From Bacteroidales bacterium (GTDB taxonomy: Bacteria; Bacteroidota; Bacteroidia; Bacteroidales; Muribaculaceae), in the NCBI GenBank assembly GCA_004552395.1, contig SFOK01000031.1, forward strand, positions 1 through 16,508: a stretch of DNA of 16,508 bases. Direction: 5' to 3'. Below, in pieces: positions 1 through 6,524 of the stretch. A program made the translations under genes and the position numbers. The notes beneath the pieces were generated by a model. The model did no database searches. It had not been told where the DNA came from and worked only from the letters and a program-made list of their open reading frames with translations. Every line of letters starts with the position of its first letter. The stretch's first letter is position 1.

Positions 1-236
1 ATCAGCATGAGGAAGAAGAGGCCCGAAGACTTATAATAGAAATAGAGCGAGAAGAGGATCACGAACACCACCATCTGCGACCGGTGATTGCGGATGAGGG
101 CGTAGAGAGGTATGAAGAAAAGGAACAGGAGCCAGAAAAGTCCTGACGAGAAAAGCATTGGCGCTCCGCTGTCGTAGAGGAGCATCTTGCCTATGTTGGA
201 GAGGGCTGTGGCTATGTCGGGGAATGTGAATTCCAT
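1..236 (-). CDS. MBOAT-family membrane-bound O-acyltransferase, N-terminal part (runs off the window)
   Basis: The first 78 codons are visible; the 3' part lies beyond base 1. The ATG (236-234) overlaps the stop of the SGNH hydrolase gene as TGATG, so the pair is probably translationally coupled. The peptide starts MEFTFPDIATAL and has hydrophobic stretches at about residues 28-48 and 56-78, with the motif FSLYFYYKSSG, which resembles the N-terminus of AlgI/DltB-type MBOAT proteins of Bacteroidetes. These integral membrane enzymes move acyl (usually acetyl) groups across the cytoplasmic membrane for O-acylation of an extracytoplasmic glycan. The catalytic His region is outside the window and cannot be checked. 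The identification rests on the N-terminal pattern and the SGNH neighbour; the glycan acceptor is unknown. Confidence 0.8.
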   Translation of the reverse strand, partial: MEFTFPDIATALSNIGKMLLYDSGAPMLFSSGLFWLLFLFFIPLYALIRNHRSQMVVFVILFSLYFYYKSSGLFFLML

Positions 237-1039
237 CAGTGGAGTGCCTTGAGATAAACTATGTTGGTGTGTTTAAGTTTGGTCGAAGCGACTATGGAGT
301 CAGCCGGAGTGAGGAGCCGTATCGGGTGGGCCGATTTGGGTATCCAGCGGGCTATGGAGTCGAACCAAATAGCGGCGCCATCGCGCGTGGGATGAATCTG
401 GTCGCGCTTCCTGGGGAGCTCGATGCCTGCTGATGAGAAATAGCAGCCGGGGGCCGTCTCTTCGCGCAGCATATCGCCTATCCCCTCGTCAGGCTTCCAG
501 TTGGGGGGCCCGATCCAGACGTAAGGGATAGTGTCGATCTTCGCCAGGATAGTGCGCACATACTCGCGATATTTGTCGAGATGGCGGATATAGAGTTCGT
601 TGGAACCGAGCGAGACGAAGATGAAAGAAGGATGATAGCGAGCTATCAGGTTATCGAGCGTGTCGCACTGCGACCAAATTCGCGTGCCAGAGCTGTCCCA
701 GTTGACGGTGTGTATAGTATGGCCGTTTTGACGTGCGTAAGCGGCGAGACGGAGAGCGAGGTTCTGGGTCATAGAGTCGCCGAAAATGAGGAACGACTGC
801 GGAGCGGTGTCCACAGGATTCTCCTGTGGCTTCGATTTTTCTTCGAGAATACGGGAACGGATCGAATCTTGCGCAGCTTTCTCCTCCGTTGTTAAGTATT
901 TCTCAGTGAGCTTCTCAGCTATGGGAGCCTTCTTTACTTTGATACCGAAAATGGAAATGTCACCGGCGAAGGAGATCACTGTTATTAGCAGGAGCGCCGA
1001 GGCGAAGAGCAACCAAATCCCTGTATATTTAAATTTCAT
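236..1039 (-). CDS. Membrane-anchored SGNH/GDSL-family hydrolase or O-acyltransferase partner
   Basis: A 267-residue protein. I chose the ATG at 1039 over the upstream TTG at 1066, because that TTG lies inside the proposed promoter -7 box. Residues about 5-26 form a single N-terminal membrane anchor, followed by a charged linker rich in E and K. The SGNH domain begins near residue 82. Block I is GDSM (Ser89), block III is GSNE (Asn147), and block V is DQIHP (Asp213, His216), so the catalytic Ser-Asp-His set is present. The topology places the domain in the periplasm. Gene order with an MBOAT protein is typical of two-component O-acylation systems, in which the SGNH protein transfers or removes acetyl groups on a polysaccharide or peptidoglycan. 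Whether it is a transferase or an esterase cannot be told from sequence. Confidence 0.87.
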   Translation of the reverse strand: MKFKYTGIWLLFASALLLITVISFAGDISIFGIKVKKAPIAEKLTEKYLTTEEKAAQDSIRSRILEEKSKPQENPVDTAPQSFLIFGDSMTQNLALRLAAYARQNGHTIHTVNWDSSGTRIWSQCDTLDNLIARYHPSFIFVSLGSNELYIRHLDKYREYVRTILAKIDTIPYVWIGPPNWKPDEGIGDMLREETAPGCYFSSAGIELPRKRDQIHPTRDGAAIWFDSIARWIPKSAHPIRLLTPADSIVASTKLKHTNIVYLKALH

Positions 1040-1063
1040 TACCGTGTATCCGTTTTGAAGGCA

Positions 1064-1095
1064 CAAAATTACAACATTTCTTCGGGAATTGAAAA
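1064..1095 (-). promoter_or_regulatory. Bacteroides-type promoter for the SGNH-MBOAT genes
   Basis: On the minus strand TAATTTTG (1071-1064) matches the -7 consensus TAnnTTTG exactly. TTTTC (1095-1091) sits at the -33 position with a 19-nt spacer. Transcription would begin near 1058, leaving a leader of roughly 20 nt before the ATG at 1039. The element lies directly downstream of the mutS2 terminator candidate, so this looks like a separate transcription unit. Not tested experimentally. Confidence 0.65.
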
Positions 1096-1110
1096 TAATT
1101 CTGGCGCTTG

Positions 1111-1143
1111 AAAAGCGTCGTCGGAAAAAATTTCCGACAACGC
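1111..1143 (-). terminator. Intrinsic terminator downstream of mutS2
   Basis: In the minus-strand RNA, bases 1143-1131 and 1127-1115 pair as a 13-bp stem (GCGUUGUCGGAAA with UUUCCGACGACGC) containing one U-G wobble. The loop is UUU, and UUUU (1114-1111) follows. The stem is continuous only in the minus-strand RNA; on the plus strand the wobble becomes a C-A mismatch. It lies about 160 nt after the mutS2 stop and just before the next promoter. The rest of the 1144-1303 spacer holds no gene that I can support. Confidence 0.65.
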
Positions 1144-1303
1144 AGTTTCCGTTGCTATCAGTGAGAAATTATCCTACCCGGGAAAAAGTTGAAAGTCTGC
1201 GTTTCTGACCTTTTTTGACTTTTTGTAAAGGCCTGATTTTCCGGAGGCTTTGGAAATCATATTTGGCGAGACGCGCGGGAACGGAAAGAATTGTAAGAGG
1301 GGG

Positions 1304-3772
1304 CTAAGCGTTGCCGGCGAGGTTGACGACGGTGATGCCGGCGCCTCCGAAACGGACATCCTCATCGTGGAACGACTTCACCACCGGGATGGACTGAAGC
1401 AGCTGCCTGATGGCCTGACGGAGCGCTCCCGTGCCAGTGCCGTGGAGTATACGTACCTGCGACACCGCGAACTGATGTGCATCATCTATGAAGTATGTTA
1501 CAGCCTGCAGAGCCTCGTCGACCGTTTGGCCGCGGAGGTCAATCTCCTGCCGGAAGTTGAGACGGCGCTGACGGCTACCATCGTCGAGCGGCCGGTGCGG
1601 TGTCTCTGTGGCTTTGGGACGCGCCTCCGTACGCTTCAGCTTGGCCAGCGGCACATGCGTGCGGAGCTGACCGAAAGCCACCTCAGCCTTCTTGCCTTCT
1701 ATGGAAATGATCTCGCCAGGCACGGCCGAGCCTTCCATCTTCACGAAATTGCCTGCGGCCAGCGGCGCCTCCAGAGCCTTGGGCGCGGCCTCGGCGGCGG
1801 CAGCCTTGGGAGCTTTCCGGCGGTTGTGGCGGCGCGGAGCACGGATTTCTGCCAGCGACGTGTCGGCGGAATCGTCGGCGAGCTGCTGCTTGTACTCCTC
1901 GAGTTCGCGGCGCAGTTGGCGGGTCTTCTCCTTGTCGGCCTGATTGCGGCGGATCTCCAGAATAGTCTTCTCCAGCGCGGCGTTGCTGCCCGAGAGAAGC
2001 TCGCGGGCCTCGCGGCGGGCGTCGGCGAGAATGGCGGCTTTGCGGGCGCGCAGTTCGGCGAGAGCCTCGTCGTAAGAAGCGAGCACCTTGTCGAGCTTAT
2101 GCTCTTTCTCCTTGACCGACAGACGTTTGTTGCTCCAGTAGCGGCGGTCGCGGGCTATGTCGAGCATATACTTGTCGTTGTTGACATAATCCTCACCCAC
2201 AAGGCGTTGCGCCTCCTCGATCACCTGCTGCGGGAATCCCGTCTTGCGAGCTATCTCGAGGGCGAACGAGCTGCCCGGCGAGCCGACAGAGAGCTCGAAA
2301 AGCGGAGCCATGCGCTGGCGGTCGTAGAGCATAGCGCCGTTGATAACACCCGGCGTGGAGTCGGCAAACGTCTTCAGGTTCTGATAGTGAGTCGTTACTA
2401 TCCCCATGACTTTCAGCTCATTGAGACGGGCGAGGATACTTTGAGCCAAAGCGCCGCCCATCACCGGCTCGGTGCCGGAGCCCATCTCGTCGATGAGGAT
2501 AAGTGTACGCGGCGTGGCAGCTCGCAGAAACTCCTTCATGTTGCGCAGATGCGACGAATAAGTACTCAGGTCGTTCTCGATGGATTGCTCATCGCCTATG
2601 TCGATAAGCAGATTCTCGAACACCGAGACGTGAGAGTTGGAATAGAGAGTGGGAAGCACACCGCACTGCGCCATGTATTGTATGATACCAACCGTCTTGA
2701 GTGTCACCGACTTACCTCCGGCATTAGGTCCGGATATCACGAGTATGCGCCGATCGCGGTCAAGACGTAGCGAGAGCGGCACCACTTCCCTGCCCTGCGC
2801 CTTTAGCGAAAGCGCGAGCACAGGATGCACAGCGTGATAAAACTCGATTTGCGGTTCCCTTTCGAGCACAGGCATCTGACCGCCGAGGTCGCGGGCAAGC
2901 GTCGCTTTGGCGCGAATAAAGTCGAAGAGACCGAGCAGCGCATAGCTCTCGAGCATCTCCGGTATGCAAGGACGTATCTGCGCGGCCACAGTTTGCAGTA
3001 TCCGCACAATCTCGCGGTGTTCTTCGCCCGCCAGCTCACGCAGACGGTTGTTGGCCTCGACCACTTCTGCCGGCTCTATGAAGACCGTCTTGCCCGTGGC
3101 GCTCTCATCGTGGATAATACCCTGGAGACGGCGCTTCACACCCGCCGGCACCGGTATCACGAGACGGCCGTCGCGCAAGGCCGGAGCCGTGTCACTGCTC
3201 ACAATCCCTTCGCCGGCCGAACGCTCAATGACGCGCCGCATTATGCCCGACATCGACGAGCTGACCCTCCTCAGCGCTGTTCGAATCGAAGCCAGCTCGG
3301 GAGAAGCCGTGTCCTTAATCTCCCCGTGACGGTCCACAGCCGCTGAAATAGCGTCGACCACAGAAGGGAAAGAGGCCATGGGACGGAAAGCCTCGGCAAG
3401 ATGAGGGTATGCCGGAGCGTCGCCATCTTCGGCGTCTTTGGCTAGGAAGAAGGCGCGCAGAGCCGAGATAGTCTCCAGCGAACTCTTTATCTTATAGAGA
3501 GAAGCGGCGTCGACATAGCTTCCTTCGGCCTTGAGGCTGCGAAGTTGCGGTGTGACGTCGTGCATGGCGGCGGCCGGGATAGCCACGCCGGCGTTTATTA
3601 TTGAGAGCAGCTCATTGACACGCGACAGGCGGCGGTGCACCTCGTCGAAATTGTCGGAAAAAGTCATCTCGGCGCACCATTGACGGCCGAGCGGACAGCT
3701 GCAATTGTCGGCTATAAGGGAACGGAGAGTGGAGAAACCGGTTTTCTCTTCGAAATTGTGAGGATAAACCAT
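1304..3772 (-). CDS. mutS2: MutS2-family ATPase with C-terminal Smr domain
   Basis: An 822-residue protein, close to the usual MutS2 length. It lacks the N-terminal mismatch-recognition domains of MutS1 and begins directly with the core/lever region (about residues 1-300). The ABC-type ATPase follows: Walker A GPNAGGKS (348-355), Walker B LILIDEMGSGTE (D428, E429), and a His switch in TTHYQNLKT (near 460-468). A long coiled coil (about 515-635) leads to a KOW-like segment (about 672-712) and a C-terminal Smr domain with DLRG (745-748) and HGTGTG (777-782). MutS2 proteins have been linked to suppression of homologous recombination and, as RqcU in Bacillus, to rescue of collided ribosomes; which role applies here is unknown. 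An alanine-rich linker (about 655-673) sits before the KOW part. A 128-nt spacer separates it from the USP gene; no consensus promoter was found in it, so co-transcription is possible. Confidence 0.96.
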   Translation of the reverse strand: MVYPHNFEEKTGFSTLRSLIADNCSCPLGRQWCAEMTFSDNFDEVHRRLSRVNELLSIINAGVAIPAAAMHDVTPQLRSLKAEGSYVDAASLYKIKSSLETISALRAFFLAKDAEDGDAPAYPHLAEAFRPMASFPSVVDAISAAVDRHGEIKDTASPELASIRTALRRVSSSMSGIMRRVIERSAGEGIVSSDTAPALRDGRLVIPVPAGVKRRLQGIIHDESATGKTVFIEPAEVVEANNRLRELAGEEHREIVRILQTVAAQIRPCIPEMLESYALLGLFDFIRAKATLARDLGGQMPVLEREPQIEFYHAVHPVLALSLKAQGREVVPLSLRLDRDRRILVISGPNAGGKSVTLKTVGIIQYMAQCGVLPTLYSNSHVSVFENLLIDIGDEQSIENDLSTYSSHLRNMKEFLRAATPRTLILIDEMGSGTEPVMGGALAQSILARLNELKVMGIVTTHYQNLKTFADSTPGVINGAMLYDRQRMAPLFELSVGSPGSSFALEIARKTGFPQQVIEEAQRLVGEDYVNNDKYMLDIARDRRYWSNKRLSVKEKEHKLDKVLASYDEALAELRARKAAILADARREARELLSGSNAALEKTILEIRRNQADKEKTRQLRRELEEYKQQLADDSADTSLAEIRAPRRHNRRKAPKAAAAEAAPKALEAPLAAGNFVKMEGSAVPGEIISIEGKKAEVAFGQLRTHVPLAKLKRTEARPKATETPHRPLDDGSRQRRLNFRQEIDLRGQTVDEALQAVTYFIDDAHQFAVSQVRILHGTGTGALRQAIRQLLQSIPVVKSFHDEDVRFGGAGITVVNLAGNA

Positions 3773-3887
3773 TTGCGGGTTGATAGGGATTGTATTCAGC
3801 GTAAAGGGCCTTAGGAACTACATGGACCTGCATTCGGGAAGGCTTGGAAGGTGCTCGGCAACAGGCTCTTTAAAGGCTCTTACGAAT

Positions 3888-3904
3888 CTGAGCAGAGGGC
3901 TCAG
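3888..3904 (-). other. Short stem-loop overlapping the USP stop codon
   Basis: CTGAGC and GCTCAG pair as a 6-bp stem around a 5-nt loop, and one arm contains part of the TGA stop (3903-3901). No U-run follows, so it is at best a weak or Rho-assisted terminator or a 3'-end stabiliser. The remainder of the 3773-3887 spacer contains a short direct repeat (AGAGCC twice) around a CTTTAAAG palindrome, but no recognisable promoter. Confidence 0.3.
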
Positions 3905-5004
3905 ACGGGGAGCACGAGCATCGGTATGTCTTTCTCAAATAGTATCTTATGGGCTATGCCTGGATTGAAGAGGCGCGAGAATATGTTTTTCTTCTTGTTG
4001 GGGACCACGAGCATCTCCACACCCTTCTCCGTGACGTAGCGCTCAAACAGCGATCGGTAATCCTTGTCGTCGTCGATGATATGTGTATGGAACGTCTGCA
4101 TTGTATAACGGCCGGAGAAGTAACGGCGCAGCTCATCCATGCGGGAGCGCAGCCGCGAGCTTGCATCGCCGGCGGGGATGAGCGTGATCTCCATCTCCTT
4201 GTCTAGCGACAGGCGCAGGAAGGCGTCCATAGCCAAAAGATCCTGATGGTCGAGGTTGCAGAAGAACACAATCTTCTCGAGCTTCGTGGCCTTATCGAAG
4301 GAATAATGCTCCGGCACTGTGAATACCGGGACACGGCATGAATCCACCACCTCCGCAGTCACGCTTCCGACAAGGTCGGTGGCCTTGCGATCTGCTCCGC
4401 GGGTTCCCATCACGATGAGCTGAGGCGAGTTCTCGCGCGCATATTCCAGGATAGCATCTTCCGGGAGACCTTCCACACATGTGGAGAAAAAGCGAACAGC
4501 CGGCAGTTTGCCCTCCAGTATCTCGGAACGTAGCTGCTTCTCGAGGCGGCGCATCTGCTGACGCGATCCGGCTTCAAGAGTCTTGTGCACCTCATTGTCG
4601 ACACTCTCGGTGACAAAGGAATCAGTGCTTCCCAGCGAATCATCGAAGTAAGGTGTGGCGTAGACATGCAGCAGCATCACCTCGCATCCTATGAGCTCGG
4701 CAAGGAAGAAACCGACGCGGCACGCCTGCAGGCTCAGCGGCGAGAAGTCGGTCGGGATCAGCAGCTTGGGATGTCCGCCGGAATTAAAAATGAGCGAATT
4801 CTCCACAGGCGATTCCACGAGTTTGAGGGCAAGCGGGAGATCGGCCTCGAGTATACGCACTCTCACACCCGACGCGGGTTTGGGGTCGGCCATATCTACA
4901 TTTTCGAGTTCGGACTCCACGCCGTGCTCGCTGAGTATACGCCGAAGCCCCACAGCATAATCGTAAGTGTGGATTGCCAGCGTTATGAATTTGTCAGAGC
5001 TCAT
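3901..5004 (-). CDS. Tandem universal stress protein with N-terminal DUF2007-like domain
   Basis: A 367-residue soluble protein. Residues about 5-66 resemble the small DUF2007 'putative signal transducing protein' fold (ITLAIHTYDYAVGLRRIL... then a VRILEADLPLALKLVES end). Residues about 78-230 form a complete UspA domain, with the nucleotide-binding Asp in IPTDFSP (D85) and the ATP motif G-2x-G-9x-G-S (G200, G203, G213, S214). Residues about 242-367 form a second UspA-like domain that has lost the glycine motif and ends ...IPMLVLPV, so only the first is likely to bind ATP. USPs are usually induced in stasis or stress and act through partners; the target here is unknown. The start is the only ATG that includes the whole DUF2007-like unit. 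The adjacency to mutS2 may be incidental. Confidence 0.88.
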   Translation of the reverse strand: MSSDKFITLAIHTYDYAVGLRRILSEHGVESELENVDMADPKPASGVRVRILEADLPLALKLVESPVENSLIFNSGGHPKLLIPTDFSPLSLQACRVGFFLAELIGCEVMLLHVYATPYFDDSLGSTDSFVTESVDNEVHKTLEAGSRQQMRRLEKQLRSEILEGKLPAVRFFSTCVEGLPEDAILEYARENSPQLIVMGTRGADRKATDLVGSVTAEVVDSCRVPVFTVPEHYSFDKATKLEKIVFFCNLDHQDLLAMDAFLRLSLDKEMEITLIPAGDASSRLRSRMDELRRYFSGRYTMQTFHTHIIDDDKDYRSLFERYVTEKGVEMLVVPNKKKNIFSRLFNPGIAHKILFEKDIPMLVLPV

Positions 5005-5050
5005 GCTTTATTCGAGGAGTTAGATGTCAGGAGTGAGGATTTTATGCATA

Positions 5051-5093
5051 ATAAAGAGGGGCTGAGCCAAAAGGGAAATTCTGACGCAGCCCC
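5051..5093 (-). terminator. Probable terminator after the HTH gene
   Basis: In the minus direction GGGGCTG (5093-5087) pairs perfectly with CAGCCCC (5064-5058) around a 22-nt loop and is followed by TCTTTATT. It lies 20 nt after the HTH stop and about 50 nt before the USP start. The loop is long and the T-run interrupted, so strength is uncertain; it could also act in the USP leader. Confidence 0.5.
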
Positions 5094-5112
5094 GCAGTTT
5101 GCTTTCTTCGAT

Positions 5113-5373
5113 TTATTTTTCTTTGTTCTGCTCGGCGAGAATCTCCAGAGCCATGTCGTAGATAGTAGTATCATCGAGCACTACAAGACCGCCGTCGGGG
5201 CCCGGTTCAATATGCATGGCGCAGTTTTTGCCAAACTGATAGTTTACCCCACCGAAATAGTTGCGTACCGTCTGTACGGTGACATTGAGTTTGTCGGCTA
5301 TACGGTGGGAGCTTCCGTCGGGCAGGCTGTCTTTGATTCTGCGGAGTTCGTTGAATGTTATAGTTTTGCTCAT
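5113..5373 (-). CDS. Small helix-turn-helix DNA-binding protein (86 aa), Bacteroidales type
   Basis: I chose the ATG at 5373 (MSKTITF) over an upstream GTG at 5421, because that GTG lies inside the structured leader and the extension looks non-coding. Residues about 20-40 (SSHRIADKLNVTVQTVRNYF) form a clear helix-turn-helix, with a recognition helix around TVQTVRNYF. Next comes a short segment with GPDGG (58-62) that probably forms a beta hairpin, then an acidic C-terminal helix. Single-domain proteins of this kind recur in Bacteroidales and are annotated only as DNA-binding proteins. No target is known. It is monocistronic, with a candidate promoter upstream and a terminator downstream; the repeats upstream would suit autoregulation, but that is inference. 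Confidence 0.8.
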   Translation of the reverse strand: MSKTITFNELRRIKDSLPDGSSHRIADKLNVTVQTVRNYFGGVNYQFGKNCAMHIEPGPDGGLVVLDDTTIYDMALEILAEQNKEK

Positions 5374-5409
5374 GATAATTACTTTTATGAGGTTATGGTT
5401 TTTAAAAAT

Positions 5410-5463
5410 ATTCTCTCTCACTTGCGCCGTGGCGGTAGGCCCAAAGAGAGAATGGGCCGGCCC
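5410..5463 (-). promoter_or_regulatory. Structured 5' leader of the HTH gene
   Basis: The region 36-90 nt upstream of the ATG contains a perfect 9-bp inverted repeat (ATTCTCTCT at 5410-5418 and AGAGAGAAT at 5445-5453) enclosing an inner CGCC-GT-GGCG hairpin (5425-5434). Next to it is a perfect 10-bp GC palindrome (GGGCCGGCCC, 5454-5463). Alternative pairing of GGCCCA with TGGGCC (5439-5444 with 5453-5458) competes with the long stem. This GC-rich block stands out in an AT-rich spacer. It could be an operator or an RNA switch element; I recognise no known riboswitch. Confidence 0.4.
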
Positions 5464-5487
5464 GCAGGCTACTTCTTATTTACTTTG

Positions 5488-5518
5488 CTAATTTAAGGAG
5501 TTTTTTATTATAAAACAA
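5488..5518 (-). promoter_or_regulatory. Candidate promoter of the HTH gene
   Basis: On the minus strand TAAATTAG (5495-5488) differs at one position from TAnnTTTG, and TTG (5518-5516) lies 20 nt upstream. Transcription would start near 5481, giving a leader of about 108 nt that includes the structured block. Weak match, so low confidence. Confidence 0.3.
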
Positions 5519-5547
5519 GCAAAGAGCAGATTATTTTTATAGTTTTA

Positions 5548-5586
5548 CAACATATTCTGCACTTAACTGCTGATATTCAACATATT
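5548..5586. repeat. Pair of CAACATATT direct repeats in the spacer upstream of the HTH gene
   Basis: CAACATATT occurs at 5548-5556 and 5578-5586, exactly 30 nt apart (about three helical turns). CTGATATTC (5570-5578) also has an inverted partner GAATATCAG at 5651-5659. The repeats are upstream of the candidate HTH promoter. Possible binding sites; in such AT-rich DNA chance cannot be excluded. Confidence 0.35.
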
Positions 5587-5668
5587 AAAGATACATCCGC
5601 GAAGGAATTGTCGAAAAAACCTATACAATCTTTCTTGCCCATGGCTCCTGGAATATCAGAATTCGGGT

Positions 5669-5698
5669 AAAAATGGGGTCGAGGTATCATATCACCTC
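5669..5698 (-). terminator. Weak terminator candidate at the end of the bat operon
   Basis: GAGGT and ACCTC (5698-5694 and 5685-5681 in minus order) form a 5-6 bp stem that overlaps the batE stop codon (5689-5687). A TTTTT run (5673-5669) follows 7 nt later. The stem is short; a Rho-dependent end somewhere in the 5500-5686 spacer is equally possible. No gene is supported in that spacer. Confidence 0.3.
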
Positions 5699-6511
5699 CA
5701 CATCCTGCGCGGGCAGCCAGCCGAAGAAGTCGCTGTTGAGGCGCACCTTCACCCAGTCGCCTTTCACGGAGTCGGAGAGTGTCTCGAGCACCCGAAGCTG
5801 TGTGCCGCCGCTCAGAGGCACCACCATACGTTTTGCGTCGGCCGACGGTTTGGCGCTCAGGGCTGTGTTGGGCACCATGATCACACACCGGTCCTTGGCG
5901 AGGACTGTGCGCCGGGCCGAGAACGACAACGAGATCGAGACCAGGCACAGAAGCAACGATGCGAGACCGCCGAAGAAGGCTATCTTCTTCATCTTCACCT
6001 GCGCTATGAAAATATACACGGCGCAACCTGCCATAAAGAGGATAAAGAACACAGCGGCCGCCACTGCCCAGAAATTGGAGCCGGGAGCCTCCGCTAAGGA
6101 ACGTATCGAGCCGAAGAACGATGCGCTCTCGGGCGTGGGGTCGAGATTCTTGTCGGCCATCAGAGCCTCGTTCTCAAGAGCTACTTTCTCCTCCACGTAA
6201 CGCAGGTTGGAAAGCGCCTCCGAGTTGCCCGGGGCGAGCCGCAGCGCACGGCTGTAGCAGACCACGGCCGGACCGTAGTTGTCGAGTTGAGTGTAAGCGT
6301 TGCCCAGATTGAAGTAAAGCTCGGGCGACACTCCTATGGAGTCCTTTATCTGTGTGTAGAGCGTGACCGCTTTCAGATATTCTTTGGCCTGATAAGCCTT
6401 GGCGGCTTCCGCCGCGAGCTTGTCGGCCGAGGAAGCAGACGTTGCGGAAGCGCCGGAAGCTGCTAGAGGTGCTACCAACAGTAGGAGGATATATATAATA
6501 CAGCGTTTCAT
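5687..6511 (-). CDS. batE: BatE: TPR and SH3-like membrane protein of the aerotolerance operon
   Basis: A 274-residue protein. A signal peptide occupies about residues 1-20. Two TPR units follow (about 29-97, including LYFNLGNAYTQLDNYGPAVVCYSRALRLAPGN), then a linker, two membrane segments (about 147-170 and 176-197), and a C-terminal bacterial SH3-like domain (about 204-271, ending DFFGWLPAQDVEVI). This order is diagnostic of BatE. The TPR part should be periplasmic; with two membrane spans the SH3 part returns to the periplasm, where such domains often bind peptidoglycan or peptides. It starts 13 nt after batD and is the last gene of the operon. The BatA-E system was named for Bacteroides aerotolerance; its molecular job is still debated. 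Confidence 0.93.
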   Translation of the reverse strand: MKRCIIYILLLLVAPLAASGASATSASSADKLAAEAAKAYQAKEYLKAVTLYTQIKDSIGVSPELYFNLGNAYTQLDNYGPAVVCYSRALRLAPGNSEALSNLRYVEEKVALENEALMADKNLDPTPESASFFGSIRSLAEAPGSNFWAVAAAVFFILFMAGCAVYIFIAQVKMKKIAFFGGLASLLLCLVSISLSFSARRTVLAKDRCVIMVPNTALSAKPSADAKRMVVPLSGGTQLRVLETLSDSVKGDWVKVRLNSDFFGWLPAQDVEVI

Positions 6512-6524
6512 AAGGATTGACGGA

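Noticed and set aside
1040..1066. TTG start giving a 9-residue longer SGNH protein
   Set aside because: The codon lies inside the -7 promoter box; the downstream ATG begins directly before the membrane anchor.
1250..2770. Long plus-strand ORF of 506 codons
   Set aside because: It lies wholly antisense to mutS2, whose motifs are complete; high GC in third positions creates long shadow frames.
4585..5496. Plus-strand ORF of 303 codons across the HTH and USP genes
   Set aside because: It would overlap two well-supported genes and the spacer between them, and has no recognisable domain.
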